NCBI RefSeq assembly: GCF_000468495.1
Contig: NC_022444.1
Coordinates: 2,476,743 to 2,540,742 of the forward strand
Direction: 5' to 3'
Length of the DNA: 64,000 nt
Origin: Megalodesulfovibrio gigas DSM 1382 = ATCC 19364
GTDB lineage: Bacteria > Desulfobacterota > Desulfovibrionia > Desulfovibrionales > Desulfovibrionaceae
The notes under the pieces are model-generated. The model saw only the letters and a program-made list of their open reading frames with translations, was not told where the DNA came from and ran no database searches. Made by a program: the position numbers and the translations under genes. How positions within the stretch are numbered: position 1 is the first letter of the stretch; each line of letters opens with the position of its first letter. Positions 24,841 through 32,644 of this stretch are shown here, one piece after another.

Positions 24841-25458
24841 ATGACCACTGCTGTTGATGTCCCACCTGGATACATGCGGGACGCCCTCGGCCGCCTGGTT
24901 CCGGAAAGTATCGTGTCCGACAAGGACAAGATGGAAGACGAGCTGGTCCGCGAGCTGGTTTCCAAGGCGTTGGCTGTCCAGGAATCGATCAAGGAATTCC
25001 GCAGCTACGCCTTCCAGAACGTGGACGCCTTCATCGCCCTGGTTGCGGACAAATTCGGCGCCACCATCGGCGGTCGAAAGGGCAATGCACAGCTCGACAC
25101 CTTTGATCGGGAGCTTCGGATTCAGGTGCAGGTTTCTGAACGCGTGGCCTTTGGCGAAGAAATCGAGGCTGCCAGAGCACTCATTGAAGAGTGCCTGCAG
25201 GACTGGACCAAGGGCAGCCCCGACGAGTTGAAGGCGCTCATCCAGGACGCCTTTCAGAAGGACAAGGCCGGCGCCCTGAACGCCGTGCGCATCCTTTCCT
25301 TGCGCAACCTGGACATCAAGGAACCGCGCTGGATCAAGGCCATGCAGGCCATCAACGAGGCGCTGCAGGTCTCCAGTTCCAAGCGACTGATCAGGCTCTA
25401 CAGGCGCAATGCCGAGGGCAGGTACGATCCCGTCACCCTCGACATGAGCTCGCTCTAA
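24841..25458 (+). CDS. DUF3164 early phage protein
   Basis: The 205-residue protein begins PPGYMRDALGRLVPESIVSD, the typical DUF3164 start, and continues with a helical, Asp/Glu-rich body and the end SSKRLIRLYRRNAEGRYDPV. This family is widespread in early regions of Mu-like phages and has no firm function. It lies between the winged-helix gene and HU. No membrane segment. Start follows the previous stop by 9 bases with AAGGAG. Confidence 0.85.
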   Translation: MTTAVDVPPGYMRDALGRLVPESIVSDKDKMEDELVRELVSKALAVQESIKEFRSYAFQNVDAFIALVADKFGATIGGRKGNAQLDTFDRELRIQVQVSERVAFGEEIEAARALIEECLQDWTKGSPDELKALIQDAFQKDKAGALNAVRILSLRNLDIKEPRWIKAMQAINEALQVSSSKRLIRLYRRNAEGRYDPVTLDMSSL

Positions 25459-25476
25459 AAACAGGAGGATAGCACC

Positions 25477-25773
25477 ATGACATTCCAAGACTTTACAGCC
25501 CGCATCGTTGGCCGGCTCAGGCAAAGCGGCGAGACGCTGCACATCAGCAAGTCGGCAGTGGAAGCAACGCTCAAGGCTATGGCCGCGGAAACCGCCGCCG
25601 TCCTGGCCGAAGGCGGCCGCGTGCAGCTCCCCGGCCTGGGTGTGTTTGAAACTCAGGCCCGCGCCGCCCGCCAGGGCCGCAACCCCCGGACCGGCGAAGC
25701 CATCGCCATCCCTGCCCGCAAGGCCGCAACCTTCACCCCGGGCAAGGCCCTCAAGGAGACCATCAATGCCTGA
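25477..25773 (+). CDS. HU/IHF-family DNA-bending protein
   Basis: The 98-residue protein has the HU/IHF helix pair (HISKSAVEATLKAMAAE), the GRVQLPGLGVFE strand-turn and an arm PRTGEAIAIP with the usual Pro. It should bend DNA and help form the transposition complex, as HU and IHF do in Mu, so this phage brings its own. AGGAGG lies before the ATG. The stop overlaps the following small gene. Confidence 0.9.
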   Translation: MTFQDFTARIVGRLRQSGETLHISKSAVEATLKAMAAETAAVLAEGGRVQLPGLGVFETQARAARQGRNPRTGEAIAIPARKAATFTPGKALKETINA

Positions 25774-25927
25774 TGATCCCATTATCCGCAGTCTCGAAGA
25801 ACTGGCCGAGCTGGAGAACGTCTGGGCCGATGCCATGGACGACGGCGTGCCTGGTGCCGCGACTGTGCTGGACCTCATCCTGTGGCTGACGGACCCAGGC
25901 CTCGATCCGCCCATGCCCGAATCTTAA
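25766..25927 (+). CDS. Very small acidic early protein
   Basis: The start ATG lies 8 bases inside the end of the HU gene. The 53 residues are strongly acidic (about 14 Asp/Glu against 1 Arg) with a helical hydrophobic middle (ATVLDLILWLTDPGL). No motif is known. Small acidic proteins can mimic DNA or block DNA-binding proteins, which is a speculative option only. A strong hairpin follows its stop. Confidence 0.55.
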   Translation: MPDDPIIRSLEELAELENVWADAMDDGVPGAATVLDLILWLTDPGLDPPMPES

Positions 25928-25937
25928 AAAAAGAAGA

Positions 25938-25973
25938 GGGGCGCTTACGCAGGCCCATCTGCGTAAGCGCCCC
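25938..25973. terminator. Strong hairpin between early genes, T run only on the minus strand
   Basis: GGGGCGCTTACGCA and TGCGTAAGCGCCCC form a 14-base perfect stem with an 8-base loop. On the plus strand it is preceded by an A run and not followed by T residues. Read on the minus strand it is followed by a T-rich run of seven, so it would be a normal intrinsic terminator for antisense transcripts. On the plus strand it may act as an mRNA end protector or weak attenuator before the GemA-Mor block. Confidence 0.6.
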
Positions 25974-26015
25974 AGCACCAGGAGAAACACACGTCCAACC
26001 ATCCCGGGAGTAGCT

Positions 26016-26462
26016 ATGGCACAGGTAAAAAATCGACGCCAGGTGGAAACACTTCCCCCAAAAGACCCGCGCCGCACCGCACTCCTCAAAAAAGTGCATG
26101 TGCTCAAGCGCCAGCAAGGCATGGATGACGCCGCGTGGCGGACCATGCTCGCCGAAAATTTTCAGGTCTCCAGTTCGGGGGACCTGCCCGTAGAAAAATT
26201 GGTGGCGCTCGCCAATCACCTGGGCGGCGTGCTGCCGGCGCAACAGCCTGCACGCCGTGCGTCCGGGGCTCAATCCAGGGCCACGCAACGGCAAATCAAC
26301 TATATCCGCAAGTTGTGGAGTGAGTTTGCGAGAAGCAAAGACGTGGGGTCCCTGGAAGTGTGGCTGAACCGATTTCACAAGGTCGCCCGGCTGGAATGGC
26401 TGCCGCGCGAGACGGCAAGCAAGGTCATCGCAATACTGGAGCGCGAGACGGGGCATGCATGA
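26016..26462 (+). CDS. GemA/gp16-like regulatory protein (DUF1018)
   Basis: The 148-residue protein shows the DUF1018 pattern: KKVHVLKRQQGMDDAAWRTM near the start, a basic linker, and ATQRQINYIRKLWSEFARS followed by an FHKVARLEWL end. In Mu, GemA affects host gene expression and DNA supercoiling-related functions. It begins with AGCTATGG about 40 bases after the hairpin. Its end overlaps the next gene by 8 bases. Confidence 0.85.
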   Translation: MAQVKNRRQVETLPPKDPRRTALLKKVHVLKRQQGMDDAAWRTMLAENFQVSSSGDLPVEKLVALANHLGGVLPAQQPARRASGAQSRATQRQINYIRKLWSEFARSKDVGSLEVWLNRFHKVARLEWLPRETASKVIAILERETGHA

Positions 26463-26772
26463 TGACATCCTGGCACGGATTCGCACCCGCCATGGCACGG
26501 TGCATCGTTTCTGCCTGGCCGCCGGCATTGGGCGAAGCACGGTCTACCAGGTGCTCGCCGGACGCTATGCAGGCAACACCGCGCGTCAGCTCCGGCGTAT
26601 TGAAGCGGCGCTGGCAAACCAGATGGAGGCGGGGCGCATGGCGCAGGTTGCCGAGGCCATTCAAGCCGTGGCCTGCGCCCGCTGCGCCGCCGGTCCCATG
26701 CGGCGATGCGACGCCTGCCGGGAGCTCTTCCTTGCCCAGGCTCAGGCCGTGCTGGAGGTGATGGCCCAATGA
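26455..26772 (+). CDS. HTH plus Cys-cluster early protein
   Basis: The 105-residue protein has an N-terminal HTH-like region (VHRFCLAAGIGRSTVYQVLA, then GNTARQLRRIE) and a Cys motif CARCAAGPMRRCDACRELF near 73-91 that could bind zinc. It overlaps GemA and Mor on either side (8 and 4 bases). A likely regulator or adaptor in the middle-gene switch, but no known family is recognised. Confidence 0.65.
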   Translation: MHDDILARIRTRHGTVHRFCLAAGIGRSTVYQVLAGRYAGNTARQLRRIEAALANQMEAGRMAQVAEAIQAVACARCAAGPMRRCDACRELFLAQAQAVLEVMAQ

Positions 26773-27077
26773 CGAAACTGGACGGGATTTACGGAGAGCT
26801 GGCCGCCGTGGTGGGCGAGGAAAACGCACTCAAGATCGCCACGGTCTTCGGCGGACAGTACATTTACTTCCACAAGCTGGACCGGATCGAACGCGCGGCC
26901 CGCAATGAGGCAATCGTACGTGAGTTTACCGGCTCAAACCATCGCGCGCTCGCCGAAAAGTACAACCTGTCCACCCAGCGCATCCGGGCAATCGTCGCCA
27001 GCACAAAAAAGACAACACCTGCACAATCTGAAGAAAAACAAAATCCTATGCGCCAGGGCAACCTGCTGGAGTTGTAA
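26769..27077 (+). CDS. Mor-like middle transcription activator
   Basis: The 102-residue protein begins on an ATGA overlap. It has the Mor strand pattern FGGQYIYF, then RAARNEAIVREFTGSNHRAL and the second helix YNLSTQRIRAIVAS. Mor activates middle transcription leading to the late activator in Mu. It is the last regulator of the early operon and its stop overlaps the next gene (TAATG). It is shorter than the Mor-like protein encoded in the late operon at 7311-7685, so the two may act in series. Confidence 0.85.
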   Translation: MTKLDGIYGELAAVVGEENALKIATVFGGQYIYFHKLDRIERAARNEAIVREFTGSNHRALAEKYNLSTQRIRAIVASTKKTTPAQSEEKQNPMRQGNLLEL

Positions 27078-27886
27078 TGCCTGAAACCACCCACCTCCTT
27101 ATCGACGTGAGCACCGCCGCGGCAGATACAAAACTCATCACCATGGAACAGGATCCAGAGTCAGAAGCCTGCATCCGTGTCTTCGCCGCCTGCCAGTATG
27201 CACTGATGTCATCCTGCCGCGGAACCATTCGGAAAATAGGCCGTGATCTCAGGTTTAATCACGCCGAATATCTGACATTTACCATGAGTGACGCAGCCAG
27301 CCTGCAATACGTCCCTGCAGATCAATCCATAGCCTGCACCTGGATTGGCGTTGATCATGGGCAAATATGGACGCTGGCCGGCAGCGATATCACGCTGTCA
27401 CAGAGCGTAGTTGGTGTGCTGCTGGTGGAATATGCCGTGTCGTATGACCGCTGGCAACTGCCTGTTTCCGCACTGGCCTTGCCCCGCATCGCTGTGGTGG
27501 CGTCCTGCCGGGATGCACTGGCGTCCCTGGGAATCGATCCTGAATCCAAGAGCACAACGGCAACGACCAGCACTCTCGCAACATCCAGTGCATCTTCGGC
27601 ATACATGGTATCCGACGGCAGCAACCCTGCCGAGGACCTCACATTGAATGATGCCGCTGCCGAAGCCACCGTCTATCTGCATCTATCCGTCATCAACAAA
27701 TGTACCCAGACACCCATTGCCAACGCATATGTGCAGACGTCCCTGGGAAACGGCTACACGGATGCCCAAGGCTATGCGATGTTTGGCCCGGGACGGCGGG
27801 GTCAGCGTGTCACATTGCGCATCACCTCCCCTGAATCCACCCCCAGCTATGAAGACGTCCTGCATAATGACTGGGTGACGTTATGA
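27077..27886 (+). CDS. Possible virion-associated protein with an Ig-like C-terminus, unknown function
   Basis: The 269 residues include a Thr/Ser/Ala-rich linker near 155-190 and a C-terminal domain at about 195-265 with the strand pattern of a bacterial Ig-like or carboxypeptidase-regulatory fold (TPIANAYVQTSLGNGYTDAQ, GYAMFGPGRRGQRVTLRI). No signal peptide. It starts on the Mor stop and ends in an ATGA overlap with the next gene, so it belongs to the Mor transcript. The domain type is common in phage tail and surface proteins, which suggests a virion part. That is inferred; function is not recognised. Confidence 0.6.
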   Translation: MPETTHLLIDVSTAAADTKLITMEQDPESEACIRVFAACQYALMSSCRGTIRKIGRDLRFNHAEYLTFTMSDAASLQYVPADQSIACTWIGVDHGQIWTLAGSDITLSQSVVGVLLVEYAVSYDRWQLPVSALALPRIAVVASCRDALASLGIDPESKSTTATTSTLATSSASSAYMVSDGSNPAEDLTLNDAAAEATVYLHLSVINKCTQTPIANAYVQTSLGNGYTDAQGYAMFGPGRRGQRVTLRITSPESTPSYEDVLHNDWVTL

Positions 27887-30207
27887 ACGACAAATACGTG
27901 GATATCTACGTCTGCTGCGCCAATAGCACCCAACGGGGCTCCCTACGGCAACGTGTGTGTGACGATGCGCCCAGGGTGCAGCGACAGGGGGATGTGCTGA
28001 CCATCCAGGCGCAGCCGGCCGGCTCGGGCCGCCCTGGCGATGTGTATGTCACCGTCGCAACCCGCCCGCGTCAGGCCACACAGTATTGCGACCTCGCTGA
28101 CCCACGATTGACCGTCGGCCAAGCAGCACAGGCAGTTTACGGCAGTGATGATATCGCGCCCCTCCCATATGCAGTGGTGCAGTTCAACAATCCGGATGAC
28201 TGCCGCTGGCGCGGGTCCCGTGCGATCAAGCACGGCTACGATGCTGCCGCCGGGCCGCTGGGCATCCAGGTTGGCGTCAGTTCCCAACCCTCCATGCAGG
28301 GTGGAGACGCAGAGAGCGAGCAACTCATCCCCGGAGCCGGTGCCCTGATCCGTTCCGATCTCCAGAATGTGTGCGTGGCGCCGGGCGAATGGATCGAACC
28401 TGCCATGACCATGTTCGACGGCATCGAGTATGCCATGCACACCGGCGAAGGCACACATTTTGCCACGGCATGTCTCGCCGGTGGCAGAGTGCTGGACGTG
28501 CTGGGAAAGCATGGCAGTCAGGACGTGCAATACCTCGTGGCAGTGATCGGCCCGGCAGGTGCCATCCTGCAAAAATGCATGTGCACCCCCAGTGATTACG
28601 CGGAGTGGGCCATTGGCGATTGGGTTATTGTCGCCATCGGCCTCGACGACTGCGATGATCAAGCCATGACGCCGGTAGACATATATAATGATGGGACAGG
28701 CTCCACAACGCGGGTTGATCTGACAGGAGGCATCATCCTGCCCCTGGCCGCAGGTGCATACATCGCTGAATCCACGCCGTATCAACCATGGCCAGTGCCT
28801 CGCGTCACACGGCACCCCATGGGAGACGTGCTGGCGTTGTGCCTGCGCACGGGCACAATCGCCGCTGTCAACCGAAACGGCACCATGGATATTGAGATGC
28901 CCTGGGGCATGGCCTACGACGTCCCTGCGCATTACCACTGCCCGGAGGCTGCCACCGTGGCCGGGGGCCACACGGCCTTCCAACCAGGCGACGCCGTTAT
29001 TGTAGCCTCCACCCGCGCGCAGGAAGTGGCGCATGTCGTTTTCGGATTTGCCGATGGCGCTCCCCGGCCATGTTCCGAGTATATTGTCATATCAACAGGC
29101 ATCCCCAATCATGGAGGGCGGGAGTTCTACTTAGTCTGGGATGCCGTGGCCGGTCGGCCGGCTGCCGATTTACCTGATGGTAATGGAGGAGTGCTCCCGC
29201 CCAGCGTCTTTCCCTGCACCCGGGATGTCATCTTGCCCTGGCTGGAGCAGAGCCGCTCCGTATCTGTTGAGGATCAGATGGACAACCTGCACGCGGCAGA
29301 GCGCCTGGGCTGGCAGGAGACCGCCTCAGGACGCGTGGATGCATGGCCCTCGGCAGGACGCATGTGCGCCGACTTGGCTTGCGATCCCCCACACGAGTGC
29401 CCTTGGTACAACGCATATGTAGACGGTGAACGACTGGGCGGACACTGCGGATATTGTCATGACGAAATACAACAACCCAATGCAGTCAGCGGATACGACA
29501 CCGCCTCCATGGACCGCCAAGTGACCCATCAATTCATAAATGAGGAAGGACACATCCATGTGCTGCAATACTGGCATGAGGAACATCCGTTTATCCAGAA
29601 CGAGAGGGAATCATCATTATCCAGGCCTCCCTACTCGGTGCGGTGCGTCTGGGCTGAGTTCGAAAGCGTGATCCAGGCGTCCCGAACATATTCGGCACGC
29701 CGTGAGGTGTTTTTCGCAACGGACCTCTCGGACAATTTGGTGCTGTTTGAAGAAGAAATAACAGACCGCGTCACATTTCCAGGGGTTGGCTTCCGGCCAG
29801 ACTGCGAATGGACGGAAAAAACAACCGTCCGCAAGCCTGCCGCGCCGCAGGGAGATGAGGATGTCCGGGAATGGACCTGGAATGATCGTACGGTGACCGT
29901 CAATGGCTTCGGCCTGCGCACGCACCGATCATGGTTGTTCGCATACGTCATGGTATCAAGGCGATGGTGGGTGGAGCCCTACGTGAATAGTGAAGCAAAG
30001 CACGTACACCCAGGCTTCGACATTGTCGTGGCCGCGGGCAGCGGCAGTGTGTTGGACGATCCATTGACTGTCTCGCCATTCAGTTTGCCAACAGATGCGG
30101 CACTGGAAATGGCGTTGACTGCATTGGTGCAGGCTGCGTTTGACGATGCCGAGTTCACCACTGCCATCCACACCGAAAATGCATTCCGATGGGAGGTCCG
30201 GTCATGA
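27883..30207 (+). CDS. Large protein of unknown function, possible tail or adsorption component
   Basis: The 774-residue protein is coupled to its neighbours by overlaps on both sides. It has repeated short beta motifs of the form GDWVIVAIG and FQPGDAVIVAST, many His and Cys residues in the middle (HECPWYNAYVDGERLGGHCG and a CH pair), and a C-terminal helix. No signal peptide or membrane segment. I do not recognise a family. Size and beta content would suit a tail fibre, spike or baseplate part. These genes sit on the strand opposite the rest of the tail, after the early regulators. Confidence 0.6.
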   Translation: MNDKYVDIYVCCANSTQRGSLRQRVCDDAPRVQRQGDVLTIQAQPAGSGRPGDVYVTVATRPRQATQYCDLADPRLTVGQAAQAVYGSDDIAPLPYAVVQFNNPDDCRWRGSRAIKHGYDAAAGPLGIQVGVSSQPSMQGGDAESEQLIPGAGALIRSDLQNVCVAPGEWIEPAMTMFDGIEYAMHTGEGTHFATACLAGGRVLDVLGKHGSQDVQYLVAVIGPAGAILQKCMCTPSDYAEWAIGDWVIVAIGLDDCDDQAMTPVDIYNDGTGSTTRVDLTGGIILPLAAGAYIAESTPYQPWPVPRVTRHPMGDVLALCLRTGTIAAVNRNGTMDIEMPWGMAYDVPAHYHCPEAATVAGGHTAFQPGDAVIVASTRAQEVAHVVFGFADGAPRPCSEYIVISTGIPNHGGREFYLVWDAVAGRPAADLPDGNGGVLPPSVFPCTRDVILPWLEQSRSVSVEDQMDNLHAAERLGWQETASGRVDAWPSAGRMCADLACDPPHECPWYNAYVDGERLGGHCGYCHDEIQQPNAVSGYDTASMDRQVTHQFINEEGHIHVLQYWHEEHPFIQNERESSLSRPPYSVRCVWAEFESVIQASRTYSARREVFFATDLSDNLVLFEEEITDRVTFPGVGFRPDCEWTEKTTVRKPAAPQGDEDVREWTWNDRTVTVNGFGLRTHRSWLFAYVMVSRRWWVEPYVNSEAKHVHPGFDIVVAAGSGSVLDDPLTVSPFSLPTDAALEMALTALVQAAFDDAEFTTAIHTENAFRWEVRS

Positions 30208-30446
30208 AACAGCTGTCGCCGGAGTTATTCAACAGCAAGGACAAAGGACAGTTGACCGGCACAGTTGCCGGTTTCGTCGGAGATCGTGCCCTGCTCAAAG
30301 TCGGTTCAACCACGCTGACGGTGCGGATCACTGGTGCCCGGCCTGCCCTGGGCGCAAAAGTGGTAGCCATGGCCACGCCTGCAGGGTATATCTGCGTCGG
30401 TTCGGTCGGCGCGGCAACCCAACCGAAAAAAATTTTTATAGACTAG
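30189..30446 (+). CDS. Small beta-barrel protein of unknown function
   Basis: The 85-residue protein starts 19 bases inside the previous gene with GGGAGG upstream. It is almost all short strands (GQLTGTVAGFVGDRALLKVG, TVRITGARPALGAKVVAMAT), the pattern of an OB- or SH3-like barrel. It ends the rightward phage operon, just before a terminator. It probably works with the 774-residue protein. Function is not known. Confidence 0.6.
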   Translation: MGGPVMKQLSPELFNSKDKGQLTGTVAGFVGDRALLKVGSTTLTVRITGARPALGAKVVAMATPAGYICVGSVGAATQPKKIFID

Positions 30447-30473
30447 GCGTTCGCTTTTTATAAAAATGACCAC

Positions 30474-30502
30474 AAAATGAGGCCAATTTGGCCTCATTTT
30501 TA
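30474..30502 (+). terminator. Terminator of the early/middle operon
   Basis: AAAATGAGGCC and GGCCTCATTTT form an 11-base perfect stem with loop AATTT, followed by more T and an A/T-rich stretch. It lies 28 bases after the last rightward phage gene. The word TTTTTATAAAAATG occurs on both sides of it (near 30456 and 30497) and a third partial copy is near 30579, so the site could also bind a protein. Confidence 0.75.
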
Positions 30503-31118
30503 TAAAAATGGTTTTTTGGCGAAAAAAATTTTATTCCCACGATATGACTGAACTTTCCCCCCTCTCCCCCAGATTCCCTTTTTATAATTCTCGCTGCAAA
30601 GCCGTAGACGCACCCACTCCCGATTCCAGCTTCCGGTTTTTGAGTGCCAGGCACTTCTTGCGCGATGGCAGCAAGGAGGCGCGGGCCTGCCTTGGCCGCC
30701 GTGTCTGCCACATGGTGCCATGCGCGCGGGAATCGGTACGGGAAAACTCCCGGCGAATCAGGAAGATGTGCGAGGCAATGAAAAATGTGGCGTCAACTAC
30801 GCCCAGACGATGATTTTTCCCTTGCAGAACCCCGCCACCTTATGGCTTATTGGGGCCAGCGACGGCGACGGCGACGGAGGCGGCAGGGGGCTGGCTGCCA
30901 ACACCGATCCCGGCACCTCCCCTCGCGCAGGCCGTGGCCTCCCAGCCTCGCTCCTCGCTCGCTTGGGGCGTGGGCACGAGCAAAGACATCGAAAGTGGCA
31001 TTATTCACATTCAGGATTGGCTATACCAGAGCCCCAAAAAATAAATACCCCGCGTTGCTAGGCAAATATCCAAATACAAACGCATGACCAATCACGCGTC
31101 ATTACAGAGGGAGGCCTC
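30503..31118. other. Gap without supported genes before the TIR cassette
   Basis: About 600 bases hold no frame with convincing codon use. Open frames of 64-101 codons exist on both strands but lack ribosome-binding sites or family likeness. The left part is GC-rich with short G/C runs (GACGGCGACGGCGAC near 30860); the right part after about 31000 is AT-richer and leads into the defence genes. A CATTACAGAGGGAGG at the end includes the ribosome-binding site for the SLATT gene. It probably contains the promoter of that cassette. Confidence 0.5.
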
Positions 31119-31565
31119 ATGCAACAGAATGGCATACTAACAATAGACTCAACTAACATTCAGACTCATCTATCAATTCTGCAAGGCATTATCAGCAGAC
31201 TCGCTGGAAATAGTGCCCTGTGCAAGACACTGTGCATAACTCTCACTGCTGCAGTGGTTGCGATTGCCGTAACCAGTGAAAACACCACTAGTGTCCTATT
31301 AATCGCTGTTTTTGTAACGTTATTATTTTGCGCTTTAGATGTTTTTTACTTATCCCTTGAAAGGGAATATAGGAATATGTACAACAATTCTGTCGAAAAA
31401 CTCCATGATAACACATTCTCGAAAGACGAATTATTTGTCGCAAAGAGGTCCAACCGAGGCTTATCGGCCGCTAATTGCTGGGATGCGTTGAAATCATGGT
31501 CAATTAGCTTTTTTTATCTTGGTATAATTATCTCAATATTTTTCGTATGTTGTATAGCCCAATAA
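31119..31565 (+). CDS. SLATT-like small membrane effector
   Basis: The 148-residue protein has GAGGGAGG upstream. An N-terminal amphipathic helix (NIQTHLSILQGIISRLAGNS) leads into hydrophobic segments at about 36-53 and 58-78, a charged cytosolic loop (LEREYRNMYNNSVEKLHDN) and a last membrane span at about 125-146. This layout fits SLATT-type two- or three-span effectors of bacterial conflict systems, which are thought to open pores when a nucleotide signal is sensed. The next two genes encode TIR proteins that could make such a signal. Base composition is far AT-richer than the phage genes on the left, so the cassette was likely acquired separately. Confidence 0.75.
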   Translation: MQQNGILTIDSTNIQTHLSILQGIISRLAGNSALCKTLCITLTAAVVAIAVTSENTTSVLLIAVFVTLLFCALDVFYLSLEREYRNMYNNSVEKLHDNTFSKDELFVAKRSNRGLSAANCWDALKSWSISFFYLGIIISIFFVCCIAQ

Positions 31566-31575
31566 GGAAAACAAG

Positions 31576-32088
31576 GTGGCAAGACGCGTATTCTTCAGTT
31601 TTCATTACCAGAATGACATTTGGCGTGTTGCTCAAATACGTAACTGTTGGGTCACTAAAGAAAGAACAGCTGCTGGATTTTGGGATGCAGCAGAATGGGA
31701 GAGTATCAAGCGCCGCGGCGACGAGGCAATTAAATCATGGATCAATTCGCAATTATTCAACACATCTGTAACTATTGTTTTAATAGGAGAAGAGACATTT
31801 AAAAGAAAATTCGTTCGATATGAAATCTTGCAGAGCCACGCGAGGGGCAATGGATTGCTTGGAATTTTTATTCACAACCTGAAAGATCGCCTTGGAAACA
31901 CTTCACCAAAAGGCGCCAACCCCTTCTCTGTGCTAACTGCGCATCACAACGGAAGAAATGCTAATTTGTCTGATATCTATCCCGTCTATGATTGGGTGAT
32001 TAACAACGGTCAAGCCAACCTTGCAGCATGGATCGAAAATGCTGCATCAAAAGCAGGGAGAGGCACTCTACATGGTATTCATTACTGA
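31576..32088 (+). CDS. ThsB-like TIR-domain protein
   Basis: The gene starts with GTG at 31576 behind AAGGAAA. The 170 residues match the Thoeris ThsB type of TIR (DUF1863): the first strand RRVFFSFHYQNDIWRVAQIR, then AAEWESIKRRGDEAIKSWI, VTIVLIGEETFKRKFVRYEI with the Glu in the YEI motif as the likely catalytic residue, and the GNGLLGIFIHNLKD strand. ThsB proteins detect infection and turn NAD into a cyclic ADP-ribose-type signal. It lies 10 bases after the SLATT gene and overlaps the third gene by 17. Confidence 0.85.
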   Translation: MARRVFFSFHYQNDIWRVAQIRNCWVTKERTAAGFWDAAEWESIKRRGDEAIKSWINSQLFNTSVTIVLIGEETFKRKFVRYEILQSHARGNGLLGIFIHNLKDRLGNTSPKGANPFSVLTAHHNGRNANLSDIYPVYDWVINNGQANLAAWIENAASKAGRGTLHGIHY

Positions 32089-32644
32089 GCACGATTTGAG
32101 GCTAGCCAAAACTGAACACCATAAAAGCTTTTTTGTGAAAAAAATCTATGCTCATAGGCGAGACCCTGATACTAATATTTTTTTATCACATAGTCATCAC
32201 GACAAGGATCTAGCGTTAGGCATCAAATATGTCCTAGAAAAACTCGACTACACTATATATATTGACTGGCTTGACAGCAACTTATCTCCAGTCACCGACA
32301 TCACAACAGCAAAAGCATTAAAACAGAAAGTAAATGAATCAGACCTTGTTCTTTTGCTTGCGACAAATAACGCTTTGAAATCTCGCTGGGTGCCTTGGGA
32401 AATTGGATTAGCCGATGGGCTAAAATCTCCCGACAGAATTGCAATCATACCTGTCGCTGACAGCACTGGTGTTCACACAAAAAACGAATATCTACAACTA
32501 TATCAATCATTCGAATACAATTCAAAAGAAGAGCTTATAGTGAAGTCCTCGATACAGACTGCCAAGAAATCAGATGGAATTATTCTTGAGTCGTCATCTA
32601 AAGCAGACATTCTCGTCAAAGACTTCCTTAAGAAACGTCATTAG
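32072..32644 (+). CDS. Second TIR-domain protein of the cassette
   Basis: I choose the ATG at 32072 (GGGAGAGG spaced 7 bases). The 190 residues have an N-terminal lead of about 32 residues, then a TIR_2-type domain: NIFLSHSHHDKDLALGIKYV, IDWLDSNLSPVT, DLVLLLATNNALKSRW and PWEIGLADG with the conserved Glu expected in the NADase site. It is only distantly similar to the first TIR, so the two are not simple duplicates. A pair of different TIR proteins with a stand-alone membrane protein is not the type I (SIR2-SLOG) or type II (membrane-Macro) Thoeris layout. Confidence 0.82.
   Translation: MVFITEHDLRLAKTEHHKSFFVKKIYAHRRDPDTNIFLSHSHHDKDLALGIKYVLEKLDYTIYIDWLDSNLSPVTDITTAKALKQKVNESDLVLLLATNNALKSRWVPWEIGLADGLKSPDRIAIIPVADSTGVHTKNEYLQLYQSFEYNSKEELIVKSSIQTAKKSDGIILESSSKADILVKDFLKKRH

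Noticed and set aside
24160..25914. A 584-codon minus-strand frame under the DUF3164/HU block
   Set aside because: Shadow of genes with clear family signatures on the plus strand.
30436..31044. Short frames of 64-101 codons between the phage operon and the TIR cassette
   Set aside because: No ribosome-binding sites, no likeness to known proteins and base use unlike either neighbour.
31119..32644. A classical type I or II Thoeris system
   Set aside because: There is no SIR2, SLOG or Macro domain in the membrane protein or elsewhere in the cassette, so I call it Thoeris-like only.
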